From Streptomyces sp. Tue6028 (GTDB taxonomy: Bacteria > Actinomycetota > Actinomycetes > Streptomycetales > Streptomycetaceae), in NCBI RefSeq assembly GCF_002300165.1, contig NZ_MLCE01000013.1, positions 62,001-126,000 on the forward strand: a stretch of 64,000 bases of DNA. Direction: 5' to 3'. Numbering within the stretch: the first letter of the stretch is position 1; every line of letters starts with the position of its first letter. Below, piece by piece: positions 16,286 through 28,393 of the stretch. The notes under the pieces are model-generated. The model was given only the letters and a program-made list of their open reading frames with translations. It did no database searches and was not told the DNA's origin. A program made the position numbers and the translations under genes.

Positions 16286-18391
16286 TCAGCCGACGGCGAC
16301 GGTCGGGGCGGGCCGGGTCTCCGGGGGTTCCGGCGGCTGCGGCTCCCGCGCCAGTCGGCCCGGCCACCACACCTTGCGCCGCAGCGCCACGCTCGCGCTG
16401 GTCACCAGGTAGGTCCGGACGAGGAAGGTGTCGAGCAGCACGCCGACCGCGATCACGAAGCCGAGTTCGACGAGCTGGACCAGACCCATGTTCGTGAGGA
16501 CCGCGAAGGTGGCCGCCAGCACCAGGCCCGCGGAGGCGATCACACCTCCGGTGGTGCGCAGCGCGGTGAGCGCGGCGGCGGCCGGTTCGGAGCCGTTCAG
16601 GGACTCCTCGCGCATGCGGTGCATGAGGAAGATGCCGTAGTCGACGCCGAGGGCGACCAGGAAGACGAAGGACAGCAGGCCGAGTCCCGGGTCCGTCCCC
16701 TCGAATCCGAACAGCGGCCCGAAGACCAGCCCGCCGATGCCGAGGGCCGCACCCCACACCGCGACCACGGCGACGACGAGGAGCAGCGGGGCGACCAGGC
16801 TGCGCAGCAGGGCGATCAGGATCAGCAGCACGGACACGAGCACGATCGGTACGACGACGAGCCGGTCGCGGGCGTTGGTGTCCTGGAGGTCGATCTGCTG
16901 GGCGCTCGGACCGCCGACGTACGAGCCCTTGGTCGCCCCCCGGTCCAGGTCCTCGCGCAGGGACTCGATGGTGGCGGTCTCGGCGGCGGACTGGGGCGCG
17001 CCCTTCGCGGTGACGGAGATCTCCGTCCAGCCCTTTCCGCTGCGGCCCGGATCGGCGCTCGCCACGCCCCGGTGATGGCGGATCTCGGCGAGGGCCGCCC
17101 CGGCTCGGTCCGTGGGGGCCATCACGGTGATCGGCTGGGTGCCCTGGCCCGGGTAGGCGCGGGCGAGGGTCTCCATCGCGGCGACGGAGTCGGGGGTGTC
17201 GACGAACGAGTCCTCCTGCTTGAGCGAGCCGGGCAGGTTCAGCGCGCCGACGGCGAGCGCGCCGAGGAGGACGGCGCCGCCCGCGAGGACGGTGAGCGGC
17301 CGGCGGCCCGCGGAGGACCCCATCGCGGCGAACAGGCTGCGCCGCTGCCTGGGTTCGCTCCCGAACGCGGGGACGAGCGGCCAGAACACGCGGCGGCCGA
17401 GCACGACGAGGACGGCGGGCAGCAGGGTCAGCATGGCGACGAGCGCGCACAGCACGCCGACGGTGCCCATCGGTCCCATGCCCCGGCTGCTGTTGAGGTC
17501 GGCGGCGAGCAGGCACAGCAGGCCGGCCGCGACGGTGCCGGAGGAGGCGAGCACGGCGGGGGCGCAGCCGCGCAGGGCCTGACGCATGGCGTCGTAGGGT
17601 CGTTCCACCCGCCGCAGTTCCTCCCGGTAGCGGGAGATGAGCAGCAGGGCGTAGTCGGTCCCGGCGCCGAACACGAGGATCGTCATCACTCCGGAGCTCT
17701 GTCCGGAGATGGTGGTGCCGAAGGCCTGGTGGAGTCCGTAGGCGACGCCCATGGAGAGGTAGTCGGCGACGCCGGCGACGGCGAGCGGCACGAGCCACAG
17801 CAGCGGGCTGCGGTAGATGAGGATCAGCAGGACGGCGACCACGGCGACGGTGGTGTAGAGCAGCGGTCCGCCGAGGGAGCCGTACACCTCGGAGGCGTCG
17901 GTGGCGAGCGCGCCCGGCCCGCCCACCTCGACGTCCATCCCGTTCTCGGAGCGGGCGACGTCGCGTACGTCGTCGACGAACGCGTCACGCTTCTTCTCGT
18001 CGGTGCCGGGCGCGGAGCTGGCGACCGGGTACATCAGCGTGGTGCCGTCCCGGGACGGCACGCCCTTCGGGGGCGCCGTCAGCGGTTCGCGGCCGGCGAT
18101 GTCGGCGACCTGGCGGGCGGCCGTCGCCCGGTCGGCGGCGCTCAGTCCGCCGTCGCGGTGGTAGACGAGGACGAGTTCGGTGCTCTCCCCGCCCGGCAGT
18201 CGGTCCTCGATCTTCGCCACCTGGGTGGAGTCCGCGCTCGCGGGCAGGTAGTCCACGGCGCGGTCGTGCTGTACGTCCGCGAGCTTCGACGCGAACGGTC
18301 CGACGACGGCCAGGACGGCCACCCACAGACCGAGCAGCACCCAGGGAACGGCCCTTCGCCGTGTACGCGTGGTTGTCTCTCCGGGCCCCAT
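16286..18391 (-). CDS. MMPL/RND-family transporter
   Basis: 701 aa with the two-fold MmpL layout: TM1 (about 14-32), a periplasmic domain, five helices including FGAGTDYALLL, then a second TM1, second periplasmic domain and helices with VALGVDYGIFL. The GTDYA/GVDYG aspartates are the proton-relay positions of this family. It is likely a proton-driven exporter of lipids or hydrophobic compounds at the cytoplasmic membrane. It is preceded by a palindrome at 18516 and followed by a strong hairpin, so it appears monocistronic. Confidence 0.92.
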   Translation of the reverse strand: MGPGETTTRTRRRAVPWVLLGLWVAVLAVVGPFASKLADVQHDRAVDYLPASADSTQVAKIEDRLPGGESTELVLVYHRDGGLSAADRATAARQVADIAGREPLTAPPKGVPSRDGTTLMYPVASSAPGTDEKKRDAFVDDVRDVARSENGMDVEVGGPGALATDASEVYGSLGGPLLYTTVAVVAVLLILIYRSPLLWLVPLAVAGVADYLSMGVAYGLHQAFGTTISGQSSGVMTILVFGAGTDYALLLISRYREELRRVERPYDAMRQALRGCAPAVLASSGTVAAGLLCLLAADLNSSRGMGPMGTVGVLCALVAMLTLLPAVLVVLGRRVFWPLVPAFGSEPRQRRSLFAAMGSSAGRRPLTVLAGGAVLLGALAVGALNLPGSLKQEDSFVDTPDSVAAMETLARAYPGQGTQPITVMAPTDRAGAALAEIRHHRGVASADPGRSGKGWTEISVTAKGAPQSAAETATIESLREDLDRGATKGSYVGGPSAQQIDLQDTNARDRLVVVPIVLVSVLLILIALLRSLVAPLLLVVAVVAVWGAALGIGGLVFGPLFGFEGTDPGLGLLSFVFLVALGVDYGIFLMHRMREESLNGSEPAAAALTALRTTGGVIASAGLVLAATFAVLTNMGLVQLVELGFVIAVGVLLDTFLVRTYLVTSASVALRRKVWWPGRLAREPQPPEPPETRPAPTVAVG

Positions 18392-18515
18392 GACGGGGTC
18401 CTCCCCTCCTGGCCGGATGTCTGGACAGGCACCAGACTCCCGGCGCGCGGGCGCGGATTCGTCGCGCCGGAGGGCGAGTTCACGGGTACTGCGCGGGGCG
18501 GCCGGACGGCCGGAC

Positions 18516-18531
18516 TACTCCCGCGGGAGTA
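18516..18531. promoter_or_regulatory. perfect 16-bp palindrome
   Basis: TACTCCCGCGGGAGTA in the 176-bp gap between the MmpL start and the stop codon of the terB-like gene. It could be an operator for MmpL (125 bp upstream) or part of a terminator for the terB-like gene on the same strand. Confidence 0.4.
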
Positions 18532-18567
18532 CGGCGCGCGCACGCGTCGGCGTACGCGCGGGCCGGC

Positions 18568-19263
18568 CTACGAGGGGGTGCGGGCCGCCGCCAGCAGCCG
18601 GGTCACGTCGTCCGCGCAGATCGTGAGCGCGGCGCCCACGGTCGCCAGTGCGTCGCGCTCGGCGGGGGTGTAGGGCCCGTCGGCGAGGGCGATGCGGGCG
18701 CCCTGGAGGAGGATCGCCTCGCGCCCGGTGGGGGCGAGGTGCGGGGCCAGCGGGTCCAGCGCTTCGTGGAGCTCTATGGCCAGGCTCGCTCCGCACGGTC
18801 CTCCGAGGACCCGGCCGGTGTCGGCGGCGAGCGCCTCGACGAGGGCTCCGAGCTGGTCCTCGGTGCAGTCGTCGAAGCCGGCGGAGCGCACGGTGCTCGC
18901 GGCGGTCTCCAGGGACGTACGGGCGCAGGTGCCCCCGGCGGCGAGAACGGCGAGGGCGACGGTGTGGACGGCGTCGCGGAGCATCGCCGAGAAGCGGGTG
19001 GTGGTGGGGTGGTCGAGGACGTCGGCGCCGTAGTGGTGGCGGCAGGCGGCGCATTCGACGACGGGCCCGGTCTCGCCGCGCGGGACGACGGGGACGCCGA
19101 GGAGGGTGAAGCGGCGGCGGCCGGTCAGGCGCTGGTAGTTGCGGTCGCCTCCGCAGCCGGGGCAGAAGAATTCGCCGTCGCCGACGGTGGTCCAGGCGGT
19201 GCGGGTGCCCAGGATGCGGGGAACCTGAACTGCACGACCGTTTCGTCCCCATCCTGGCAGCAC
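18568..19263 (-). CDS. zinc-ribbon TerB-family protein
   Basis: 231 aa from the GTG at 19263, with GGAGG seven bases upstream; the longer in-frame ORF lacks a comparable site. An N-terminal zinc ribbon uses C34-P-G-C37 and C71-A-A-C74. The C-terminal half (about 95-231) is an all-helical TerB-like domain. TerB domains occur in tellurite-resistance and stress operons and bind metal or membranes. No other ter genes are nearby, so its role is unknown. Confidence 0.8.
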   Translation of the reverse strand: MLPGWGRNGRAVQVPRILGTRTAWTTVGDGEFFCPGCGGDRNYQRLTGRRRFTLLGVPVVPRGETGPVVECAACRHHYGADVLDHPTTTRFSAMLRDAVHTVALAVLAAGGTCARTSLETAASTVRSAGFDDCTEDQLGALVEALAADTGRVLGGPCGASLAIELHEALDPLAPHLAPTGREAILLQGARIALADGPYTPAERDALATVGAALTICADDVTRLLAAARTPS

Positions 19264-19321
19264 GTCGCACACCTCCGTTGCTCCCCCACCGCCTTTTGGG
19301 CGTGAGAGGTGACCCCGCGGC

Positions 19322-19365
19322 AACATCGCCGCGCTGGCGTGATGTTAGCCACATTGTTGATGTGG
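19322..19365. promoter_or_regulatory. two inverted repeats upstream of the terB-like gene
   Basis: AACATC...GATGTT (19322-19346) and CCACAT...ATGTGG (19349-19365) lie back to back 60-100 bp upstream of the terB-like start, in an unusually AT-rich patch for this genome. Candidate promoter/operator. Confidence 0.4.
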
Positions 19366-19426
19366 AGTCAGTACCCAGGACGAGACCTTCCCGTGACCTC
19401 CACAGGGATTGGCCGGTAAACGACGG

Positions 19427-19458
19427 GGCCCCGCCCGCCTCGAAAGGCGGACGGGGCC
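19427..19458 (-). terminator. leuA terminator hairpin
   Basis: Fourteen-base arms with one mismatch, GGCCCCGCCCGCCT (19427-19440) and AGGCGGACGGGGCC (19445-19458), closed by a CGAA tetraloop, 22 bp after the leuA stop codon. Confidence 0.85.
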
Positions 19459-19480
19459 GGGAAGAACCAGGTGAACGAGG

Positions 19481-21307
<1,827 letters not shown>

Positions 21308-21326
<19 letters not shown>

Positions 21327-21355
21327 CAGCTAAGGAGAAGCAGCCCGAAACGCAT
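21308..21355 (-). CDS. leuA leader peptide
   Basis: 15-residue ORF MRFGLLLLSCRGEGL followed by TAG, preceded by GGAG and ending 105 bp upstream of leuA. Four consecutive Leu codons (CTG CTT CTC CTT) include CTT, which is rare at this GC content, so translation should slow when charged tRNA-Leu is scarce. Such peptides regulate leuA by attenuation. The rest of the 344-bp leuA/protease gap (21203-21546) holds divergent promoters that I cannot place exactly. Confidence 0.85.
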
Positions 21356-21546
21356 GATGCTCCGCAGCCTAGCCGAGCCGTGCCCCGTGCGGGGTGGTGT
21401 TCCAGTATGCGGGATCGCATGCGCAAAACGGACAAAAAGTGCGCCATACCACTCGACGACGGCTTCCGACGCTCCTTATCACCGCATTTCACCAATCATG
21501 GTTGCAGGTAGTGACAGTGAGATAACTCAGTGCAAGGGTGCCGGGC

Positions 21547-22617
21547 ATGACGACCAACGGGGGCTTCGAGCCCGTCTTCTGCACCATCGTGCCGCCCCAC
21601 GTCCTCGACAAGCTCGCCCAGCACGAGGACCCCGCACTCGCCGGTCCCGCCCGCCAGACCCTGGAGCGCGACGCCTACGAGCGCACCCACCGCCGGCTGA
21701 CCACGGTCATCGGCGCCCCGACCGTCGCCCCGCCCGCGGAGGCGGAGGAGGACAAGCCGCACCGCACGATCTACGACGCCCGCCACCACCAGGACCTGCC
21801 CGGCAGGAAGGTGCGCGGCGAGAACGACAAGCCCGGCAAGGACGCCACGGTCAACCGCGCCTACGCCGGCCTGGGCGCGACCTTCGAGCTCTACCTGAAG
21901 GCGTACGAGCGCAACTCGATCGACGGCTCGGGCCTGCCGCTGGACGCGACGGTGCACTTCGACCGGGACTACAACAACGCCTTCTGGAACGGCGAGCAGA
22001 TGGTGTTCGGCGACGGCGACGGCGAGATCTTCCTCGACTTCACCATCCCGGTCGACGTCATCGGGCACGAGCTGACCCACGGCGTCACCCAGTACACGGC
22101 GAACCTCACCTACTTCGGCCAGCCGGGCGCCCTGAACGAGTCCATGTCGGACGTCTTCGGCTCGCTGATCAAGCAGTACACGCTCGGCCAGACCACCGCC
22201 GAGGCCGACTGGCTGATCGGTGCGGGCCTGCTCGCCCCGCGCGTCACCGGTACGGCCCTGCGCTCCATGAAGGAGCCGGGCAGCGCGTACGACGACGACG
22301 TGCTCGGCAAGGACCCGCAGCCCGGCACCATGGACGGCTACGTCCGCACCGGCCGCGACAACGGGGGCGTCCACATCAACTCGGGCATCCCCAACCACGC
22401 CTTCTACCTGGTCGCCCAGGCACTCGGCGGCCACGCCTGGGAGCGGGCCGGGCAGATCTGGTACGACGTCCTCACCGGCGGGCAGCTCCAGTCCCAGGCG
22501 AGCTTCACCGACTTCGCCGCGCTCACCGTCGCCCAGGCACGCGAACGGTACGGGGAGGGCGAGGAGCTCCAGTCGGTGCTGAAGGCCTGGGAGCAGGTCG
22601 GGGTACCGGCCGCGTAG
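21547..22617 (+). CDS. protealysin-like M4 metallopeptidase
   Basis: 356 aa from the ATG at 21547 (GTG at 21538 possible). The N-terminus has no signal peptide and carries the protealysin-type propeptide motif F-C12-T-I-V-P-P-H. The thermolysin-type catalytic domain has H174-E-L-T-H178, the third zinc ligand E198 in NESMSD, and the catalytic His276 in GGVHINSG. It lacks the long FTP/PepSY prosequence of secreted thermolysins. It is followed 32 bp later by an emfourin-like inhibitor gene, the arrangement known for protealysin in Serratia. It probably acts inside the cell or is released non-classically. Confidence 0.93.
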   Translation: MTTNGGFEPVFCTIVPPHVLDKLAQHEDPALAGPARQTLERDAYERTHRRLTTVIGAPTVAPPAEAEEDKPHRTIYDARHHQDLPGRKVRGENDKPGKDATVNRAYAGLGATFELYLKAYERNSIDGSGLPLDATVHFDRDYNNAFWNGEQMVFGDGDGEIFLDFTIPVDVIGHELTHGVTQYTANLTYFGQPGALNESMSDVFGSLIKQYTLGQTTAEADWLIGAGLLAPRVTGTALRSMKEPGSAYDDDVLGKDPQPGTMDGYVRTGRDNGGVHINSGIPNHAFYLVAQALGGHAWERAGQIWYDVLTGGQLQSQASFTDFAALTVAQARERYGEGEELQSVLKAWEQVGVPAA

Positions 22618-22649
22618 CCCCGGCGCACGACTCGTACTAGACAGGACCC

Positions 22650-22916
22650 ATGCGTATTCAGGTGAGGCGCACGGGCGGATTCGCGGGCATCGAGCGTCAT
22701 GCCGAGGTGGACACCTCGGGACGGTCCGACGCCCACGAGTGGCAGGCCCTGGCCGAACAGGCGGTCGCCGCCGGCCGGGGCACGCCCCCCGTCGGCGTTC
22801 CGGACGGCTTCAGCTACCAGATCACCGTGGACGGGAAGACGGTGTACGCGGCCGATCCCCGGCTCACTCAGGAACAGCGGACGCTGATCTCCAGAGTGCT
22901 GAAGGAGGGCGCGTAG
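22650..22916 (+). CDS. emfourin-like inhibitor of the M4 protease
   Basis: 88 aa with no signal peptide. It begins MRIQVRRTGGFAG and has a short beta-rich layout ending in LTQEQRTLISRVL, matching the small protein encoded next to protealysin-like proteases (emfourin, M4in). The known role is tight inhibition of the partner metallopeptidase. Its position as the second gene of the pair supports this; the call rests on context plus general resemblance. Confidence 0.8.
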   Translation: MRIQVRRTGGFAGIERHAEVDTSGRSDAHEWQALAEQAVAAGRGTPPVGVPDGFSYQITVDGKTVYAADPRLTQEQRTLISRVLKEGA

Positions 22917-22950
22917 CCGACGGCCGCCCAGGGGGAGATCCGTCCGGGAC

Positions 22951-22995
22951 GCGGGCCGCCGGCCCGTCCCGACGGCCGCCGGTCACGCCGTGACC
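22951..22995. terminator. hairpins after the protease-inhibitor pair
   Basis: GGGAC..GGGCC pairs with GGCCCGTCCC around 22951-22975, and a perfect GGTCACG/CGTGACC stem follows at 22981-22995. These are likely to terminate the protease-inhibitor transcript before the beta-glucosidase promoter. Confidence 0.5.
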
Positions 22996-23048
22996 GCGGC
23001 CTCTTCCCCTGGGCGCCCGACGGGCAACAACCTTTTCCCACCGCCCCG

Positions 23049-23085
23049 TTGACTTCCGTTACCGCCGGTACGGATGATCGCGCGC
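23049..23085 (+). promoter_or_regulatory. candidate promoter of the beta-glucosidase operon
   Basis: TTGACT at 23049-23054 is followed about 17 bp later by GGATGAT, placing a start point close to the ATG at 23086. No Shine-Dalgarno sequence is evident, so the transcript may be leaderless. Confidence 0.4.
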
Positions 23086-24392
<1,307 letters not shown>

Positions 24393-24396
<4 letters not shown>

Positions 24397-25661
24397 CGGC
24401 CACCGATCCCGTCGTGCCCGCGGGGGGCGGCGCACTCGCCGAGCCCGTCGAGCGGGTGGGGCGCGGCTGGACCGCGGCGCTCTCGCTCGCCAACGGCGCG
24501 ATCTGGGTGGGCTGGTTCGGGCCGCTGCAGATCCTCCTCGCCTCCCAGGCGGAGCACTTCGCGCCCGGCACCGGTATGTCGAAGGAGACGGTGCTCGCCT
24601 GGGTCACGGGGGCGGGCGCGGTGGTCTCACTGGCCGCGAACCCGTTCTTCGGCGCGCTCTCGGACCGTACGACCGCCCGCTGGGGCCGCCGTACGCCGTG
24701 GATCGTGGCCGGGTCCGCGGGCGGCGCGCTGTCCCTGCTGCTTCTGGCGGGCGCCGGCGGGGTGTGGACGATGGCGGCCGGCTGGTGCCTGGTCCAGCTG
24801 ACGCTGAACGCCGCCTTCGCCGCGATCACGGCGGCGGTCCCGGACCGGGTGCCGCGGCTCCAGCGGGGTTCCGTGGGCGGCTGGCTCGGCGCCGCGCAGA
24901 TCCTGGGCGTGGTCGGCGGGACAGGGCTCGCGGCGGCCGCGGGCGGCACGGGCGCGGGGTACGCGGCGTGCGCGGTGTTCACGCTGGCGGGCGTCCTGCC
25001 GTACGTCCTGCGGCACCCGGATCTGCGGCTGCCCGCGTCGGCCCGCGCGCCCTGGGCCTGGCGGTCCTTCCTCGCCTCCTTCCGGCTGAGCCCGCGCCGT
25101 CACCCGGATCTGGCGTGGGCCTGGCTGACCCGTTTCCTGATCAACCTGAGCAACGCGCTCGTCCTGCTCTACCTGCTGTACTACCTGCGCGACCGGTTGC
25201 ACCACCACGACCCGGAGGAGGGCGTCCTCGTCCTCACGGCGGTCAACGCCGTCACCCTGCTCGCCACGGTCGTCGTGGGCGGGGTCTGGTCGGACCGGGT
25301 GGGACGCCGCAAGCCGTTCGTCATCTGGTCGGGCGTCCTGATGGCGGTGGCCACGGCCGCCCTGGCCGGCTGGCAGACCTGGCCGGGGGCGATCGTCGCG
25401 TCGGCGGTGCTCGGCATCGGCTTCGGCGTCTTCACCTCCGTCGACTTCGCCCTGATGACCGACGTGCTGCCCGAGGCACTCGACCGCGGCAAGGACCTCG
25501 GCGTCATCAACATCGCCAACGCCCTCCCCCAGGTCGCGGCGCCCGCGCTGGCCGCGCCGATCGTGACCCATCTCGGCGGGTACCGGGTGCTGTACCTGGT
25601 GTCGGCGGCGATCGGGCTCGCCGGGGCGGTGCTGGTGCGCAGGATCCGCGGGGTGGAGTGA
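24393..25661 (+). CDS. MFS transporter, probably sugar or glycoside uptake
   Basis: 422 aa, about 12 membrane helices, with the MFS loop motifs GALSDRTTARWGRRTPWI (after TM2) and GGVWSDRVGRRKPFVIW (the equivalent in the second half). The start overlaps the beta-glucosidase stop, which implies joint function; uptake of the glycoside cleaved by that enzyme is the simplest reading. This is not proven, since MFS substrate cannot be read from sequence. Confidence 0.88.
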
Positions 25662-25684
25662 CAACTCTCTGATCCGTGCGAGGT

Positions 25685-25762
25685 CCGGGCGTCGCGCGGT
25701 CCGGGCCTCGCGTGATCGGGCCTCGCGTGATCGGGCCTCGCGCGGTCCGGGGCTCGCGTGGC
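25685..25762. repeat. short tandem repeat, five copies of 15-16 bp
   Basis: Imperfect units based on CCGGGCCTCGCGTGAT, starting at 25685, 25701, 25717, 25732 and 25747. Units 2 and 3 are identical apart from the first base. It lies in the 110-bp gap between the converging MFS and reductase genes. Confidence 0.85.
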
Positions 25763-25771
25763 CCGCGGGGC

Positions 25772-26629
25772 CTAGAGCGCGCCCGCGTCCTGCGCGGTCC
25801 ACACCGACGGGTACAGCGGACGGAAGCCCAGCTCCCGGCGGACGCGGGCGGTGGACACGATGCCCAGCCAGGGGTCGGGGTCCGTGCGCTCGTACAGGGC
25901 GGCCGGGATGTCGACGCCGTTGAGCCGGTGCAGGTCGACGGCGGTGACAGGGCTGTCGTCGGCGATGTTGTGGATCCCGCCGCCCGCGCCCGGGGCGTAC
26001 AGGAGGCGGCGCAGCCCCTGGGCGACGTCCGCGTGGTGGACCATGTGGAGGCGCTGGGTGGCGGCCCAGTGACCGGCCCACCTCATCGACCGGGCCAGAT
26101 GGGGGTCGCCCTCGCCGTAGACGAAGGCCAGCCGGGCCACCCGGACGTCCAGGCCGCCGTCCAGGGCGAGCAGGCCCCGCTCGGCCGCCGCCTTGGACTC
26201 CGGGTACGCGCCCCACATCGCCCCGCCCGGCACCACCGGGTCGTCCTCGGTGAGCGGACGGCCACGGCCCGTGCCGTAGACCAGATTCGTGCTGACCTGC
26301 ACGAAGCGGCGCACCCCCGAGGCGACGGAGGCCCTGCCCAGCTCCAGCGCGGCGTCGCGGTTGACCGCCCACGCCTCCTCGTCGGGCACGTCCCGGAAGG
26401 CCGCCGCGATGTTCACCACCGCGTCGACGCCCGCGAGGGCCTTGCCGAGCGCCTCGGTGTCCCGCAGATCGCCGACCACGACCTGGGCGCCGAGGCCGGC
26501 GACGGCCGCCGCCCCCGACTCGTCGCGGACCAGGACCCGCACCCGGTCGCCGGGCGAGGCCTGCCGCAGCAGCCGCGGTACGAAGCGGCGTCCCACCGAG
26601 CCCGTGCTTCCGGTCACCAGTGTCAGCAT
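25772..26629 (-). CDS. NAD(P)-dependent epimerase/dehydratase-family protein
   Basis: 285 aa from the ATG at 26629, with GAGGAG upstream. Rossmann-fold extended short-chain dehydrogenase: nucleotide loop TGSTGSVG at residue 6 onwards, and a YxxxK-type catalytic pair in AYPESK. The substrate is unknown. It is divergent from an MltR-type regulator; regulators of this class commonly sit beside and control a short-chain dehydrogenase gene. Confidence 0.88.
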   Translation of the reverse strand: MLTLVTGSTGSVGRRFVPRLLRQASPGDRVRVLVRDESGAAAVAGLGAQVVVGDLRDTEALGKALAGVDAVVNIAAAFRDVPDEEAWAVNRDAALELGRASVASGVRRFVQVSTNLVYGTGRGRPLTEDDPVVPGGAMWGAYPESKAAAERGLLALDGGLDVRVARLAFVYGEGDPHLARSMRWAGHWAATQRLHMVHHADVAQGLRRLLYAPGAGGGIHNIADDSPVTAVDLHRLNGVDIPAALYERTDPDPWLGIVSTARVRRELGFRPLYPSVWTAQDAGAL

Positions 26630-26700
26630 GATGTGCTCCTCGTCGTCGTTCTCCGGTGCCGAGCCTGCTGCCGGGGCGGGGAAGGCGGGAGAGACCTCCC

Positions 26701-26727
26701 TATCCGGGGACCGGCAGTGCCTGGATA
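26701..26727. promoter_or_regulatory. candidate operator for the MltR-type regulator
   Basis: Inverted repeat TATCCGGG (26701-26708) and CCTGGATA (26720-26727), seven of eight pairs matching, in the 127-bp divergent region between the reductase and its presumed regulator. Confidence 0.5.
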
Positions 26728-26756
26728 AGCCGGGCGGGTTCGGACACGCTGGAGGG

Positions 26757-27614
26757 GTGGACCGAGCCGAACTAGCCGACTTCCTGCGCCGCAGCCGCGC
26801 CCGCCTCGAACCCTCCGACGTGGGACTCGCCGCCGGCGCCCGGCGCCGCACACCGGGCCTGCGCCGCGAGGAGGTGGCGGCGCTCGCGGGCATGTCCGTG
26901 GACTACTACACCCGGCTCGAACAGTCCCGCGGCCCCCGCCCGTCACGGCAGATGCTGGGCGCGCTGGCGCGGGCGCTGCGGCTCACCGGTGACGAGCGGG
27001 ACCATCTCTTCCACCTGGTGGGCGAGGAACCGCCGCGCGCCGACAGCGCCTCGGGGCATGTCCGGCCCGGTCTGCTGCTAGTCCTCGACCGGCTGCACGA
27101 CGCGCCCGCGCAGGTCATGACCGACTACGGCGACGTCCTCGCGCAGAACACGATGGCGGTGGCGCTCGTCGGCGAGGCGGGCCCGGAGCGCAATGTCGTA
27201 CGGCGCTTCTTCACCGATCCGCGGGCCCGCGCCCTCTTCCCACCGGAGGACCACGCCGAGCTCGCCCGCAGCCATGTGTCCCATCTGCGCGCGGTCACCG
27301 CGGCCCGGCCCGGCGACCCGGCCCCCGCCCGCCTCGTGGCCGAACTGCGGGCCACGAGCCCGGAGTTCGCCCGGCTGTGGGAGGAGCACGAGGTCGCGGT
27401 GCGGCGCGTCTCCACGAAACGGTTCGTGCACCCCACGGTGGGGCTGCTCGACCTGGACTGCGAGATCCTGCTCAGCTCGGAGGACCATCAGATCCTGATC
27501 GTCCACACGGCCCGCCCCGGCACCGAGTCCCACGAGCGGCTCCAACTGCTGCGGGTGGTGGGTCTTCAGGACATGACGCCCGCTCGCCGTCCCCACCCTC
27601 CGCTCTCGCGCTGA
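26757..27614 (+). CDS. XRE-family regulator with MmyB/MltR-type ligand domain
   Basis: 285 aa. N-terminal helix-turn-helix with the family signature RRRTPGLRREEVAALAGMSVDYYTRLEQ (residues about 28-55) and a C-terminal PAS-like ligand-binding domain proposed to bind fatty-acid-like molecules. The GTG start at 26757 directly follows GGAGGG with no spacer, so this codon may be used on a leaderless mRNA. It probably represses the divergent reductase gene. Confidence 0.87.
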   Translation: MDRAELADFLRRSRARLEPSDVGLAAGARRRTPGLRREEVAALAGMSVDYYTRLEQSRGPRPSRQMLGALARALRLTGDERDHLFHLVGEEPPRADSASGHVRPGLLLVLDRLHDAPAQVMTDYGDVLAQNTMAVALVGEAGPERNVVRRFFTDPRARALFPPEDHAELARSHVSHLRAVTAARPGDPAPARLVAELRATSPEFARLWEEHEVAVRRVSTKRFVHPTVGLLDLDCEILLSSEDHQILIVHTARPGTESHERLQLLRVVGLQDMTPARRPHPPLSR

Positions 27615-27648
27615 GCGGTGCCCGGGGGCCGACTTCGGCCACTTTTGA

Positions 27649-27670
27649 CGACCCTTGAAGGAAAGGGTCG
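27649..27670 (+). terminator. hairpin terminator
   Basis: CGACCCTT and AAGGGTCG separated by GAAGGA, 35 bp after the stop of the XRE-family regulator. Confidence 0.7.
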
Positions 27671-27677
27671 GCGTCCC

Positions 27678-27708
27678 TTGCAATCGTGAGTCACCCGCGC
27701 ATCAATGG
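27678..27708 (+). promoter_or_regulatory. promoter P1 of the WxL-like surface cluster
   Basis: TTGCAA, 17 bp, ATCAAT (27701-27706). It shares the block ACCCGCRCATCAATGG with the promoter at 28523. It implies a leader of roughly 185 nt before the first gene. Within that leader I see no further gene. Confidence 0.55.
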
Positions 27709-27900
27709 AACCGCACGTTCCGACGGACCGTCAGATGCCGCCGCGCGGCGTCCCGTACCCCGCTCGCGGGCGGTCCGTCCGCGCACACCACCTCCCCGCA
27801 CCCTCACCTGCACGGCGGTGAGGGGACCGTGTGCCCGGACGGGGACGGTTCCGTCCGACCATCCCCACATGGCAATTCCCGTACAAGGGAAGGGAACACG

Positions 27901-28377
27901 ATGAGAGGCAAGCGACTCGGAATCACCGCGGCGTTGGCCGGGGGCACCCTCGCCGCGACCGCACTGGCCTTCGCGCCGGCCGCCGCGGCCGTCACCCCGC
28001 AGACGGCCACCATCAACGCCACCTGCAGCATCGGCGGCAGCGGTTCGGCCACCCTCACGGCCACCCAGAGCGGCACCGCCGCGACCATCACCCTGAGCTC
28101 CACCGACATCACGGCTCCGATCAGCGTCGCGCAGGACTCGATCAGCTCCACATTGACCATGGTGAAGGCGAGCGGCGGCACCACCGTCTTCAGCGGCACG
28201 AAGAACCCCGCCATCGCCGCGGGCGGCGGGGTCGCGGTGGGCCCGCTGGACGGCACCGTCGCCTCCGGCGACAGCCTGGAGGCCTTCGGCGGCTCCCTGC
28301 AGATGGTGGTCTTCGGCATCACCATCACCTGCACCGCGGACGCGGCACAGTCCCCCGGCCCGTTCGTGTTCGAGTAG
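27901..28377 (+). CDS. small secreted beta-rich protein of WxL-like cluster
   Basis: 158 aa. Sec signal peptide (MRGKRLGITAALAGG..., cleavage near residue 30) and a Ser/Thr/Ala/Gly-rich mature chain with no tryptophan. Two cysteines, C42 and C144, could form one disulfide linking the ends of a beta-sandwich. Its spacing of Cys and hydrophobic strands resembles residues 40-180 of the next protein, suggesting a shared domain (by eye). GGAAGGG precedes the ATG. Function unknown; it may be a released or wall-held partner of the WxL-like protein. Confidence 0.75.
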   Translation: MRGKRLGITAALAGGTLAATALAFAPAAAAVTPQTATINATCSIGGSGSATLTATQSGTAATITLSSTDITAPISVAQDSISSTLTMVKASGGTTVFSGTKNPAIAAGGGVAVGPLDGTVASGDSLEAFGGSLQMVVFGITITCTADAAQSPGPFVFE

Positions 28378-28393
28378 GCGCCCACGCGTGAGG

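Noticed and set aside
15104..18673. 1189-codon open frame on the plus strand
   Set aside because: It is antisense to the histidine kinase and MmpL genes, which have clear domains; long antisense frames are usual at this GC content, and the translation is Arg/Gly/Gln-rich without any motif.
18568..19263. Tellurite-resistance operon
   Set aside because: Only a TerB-like domain is present; no terC, terD or terZ genes adjoin, so resistance should not be inferred.
25685..25762. CRISPR-like repeat
   Set aside because: Units are contiguous, with no spacers and no cas genes; it is a simple tandem repeat.
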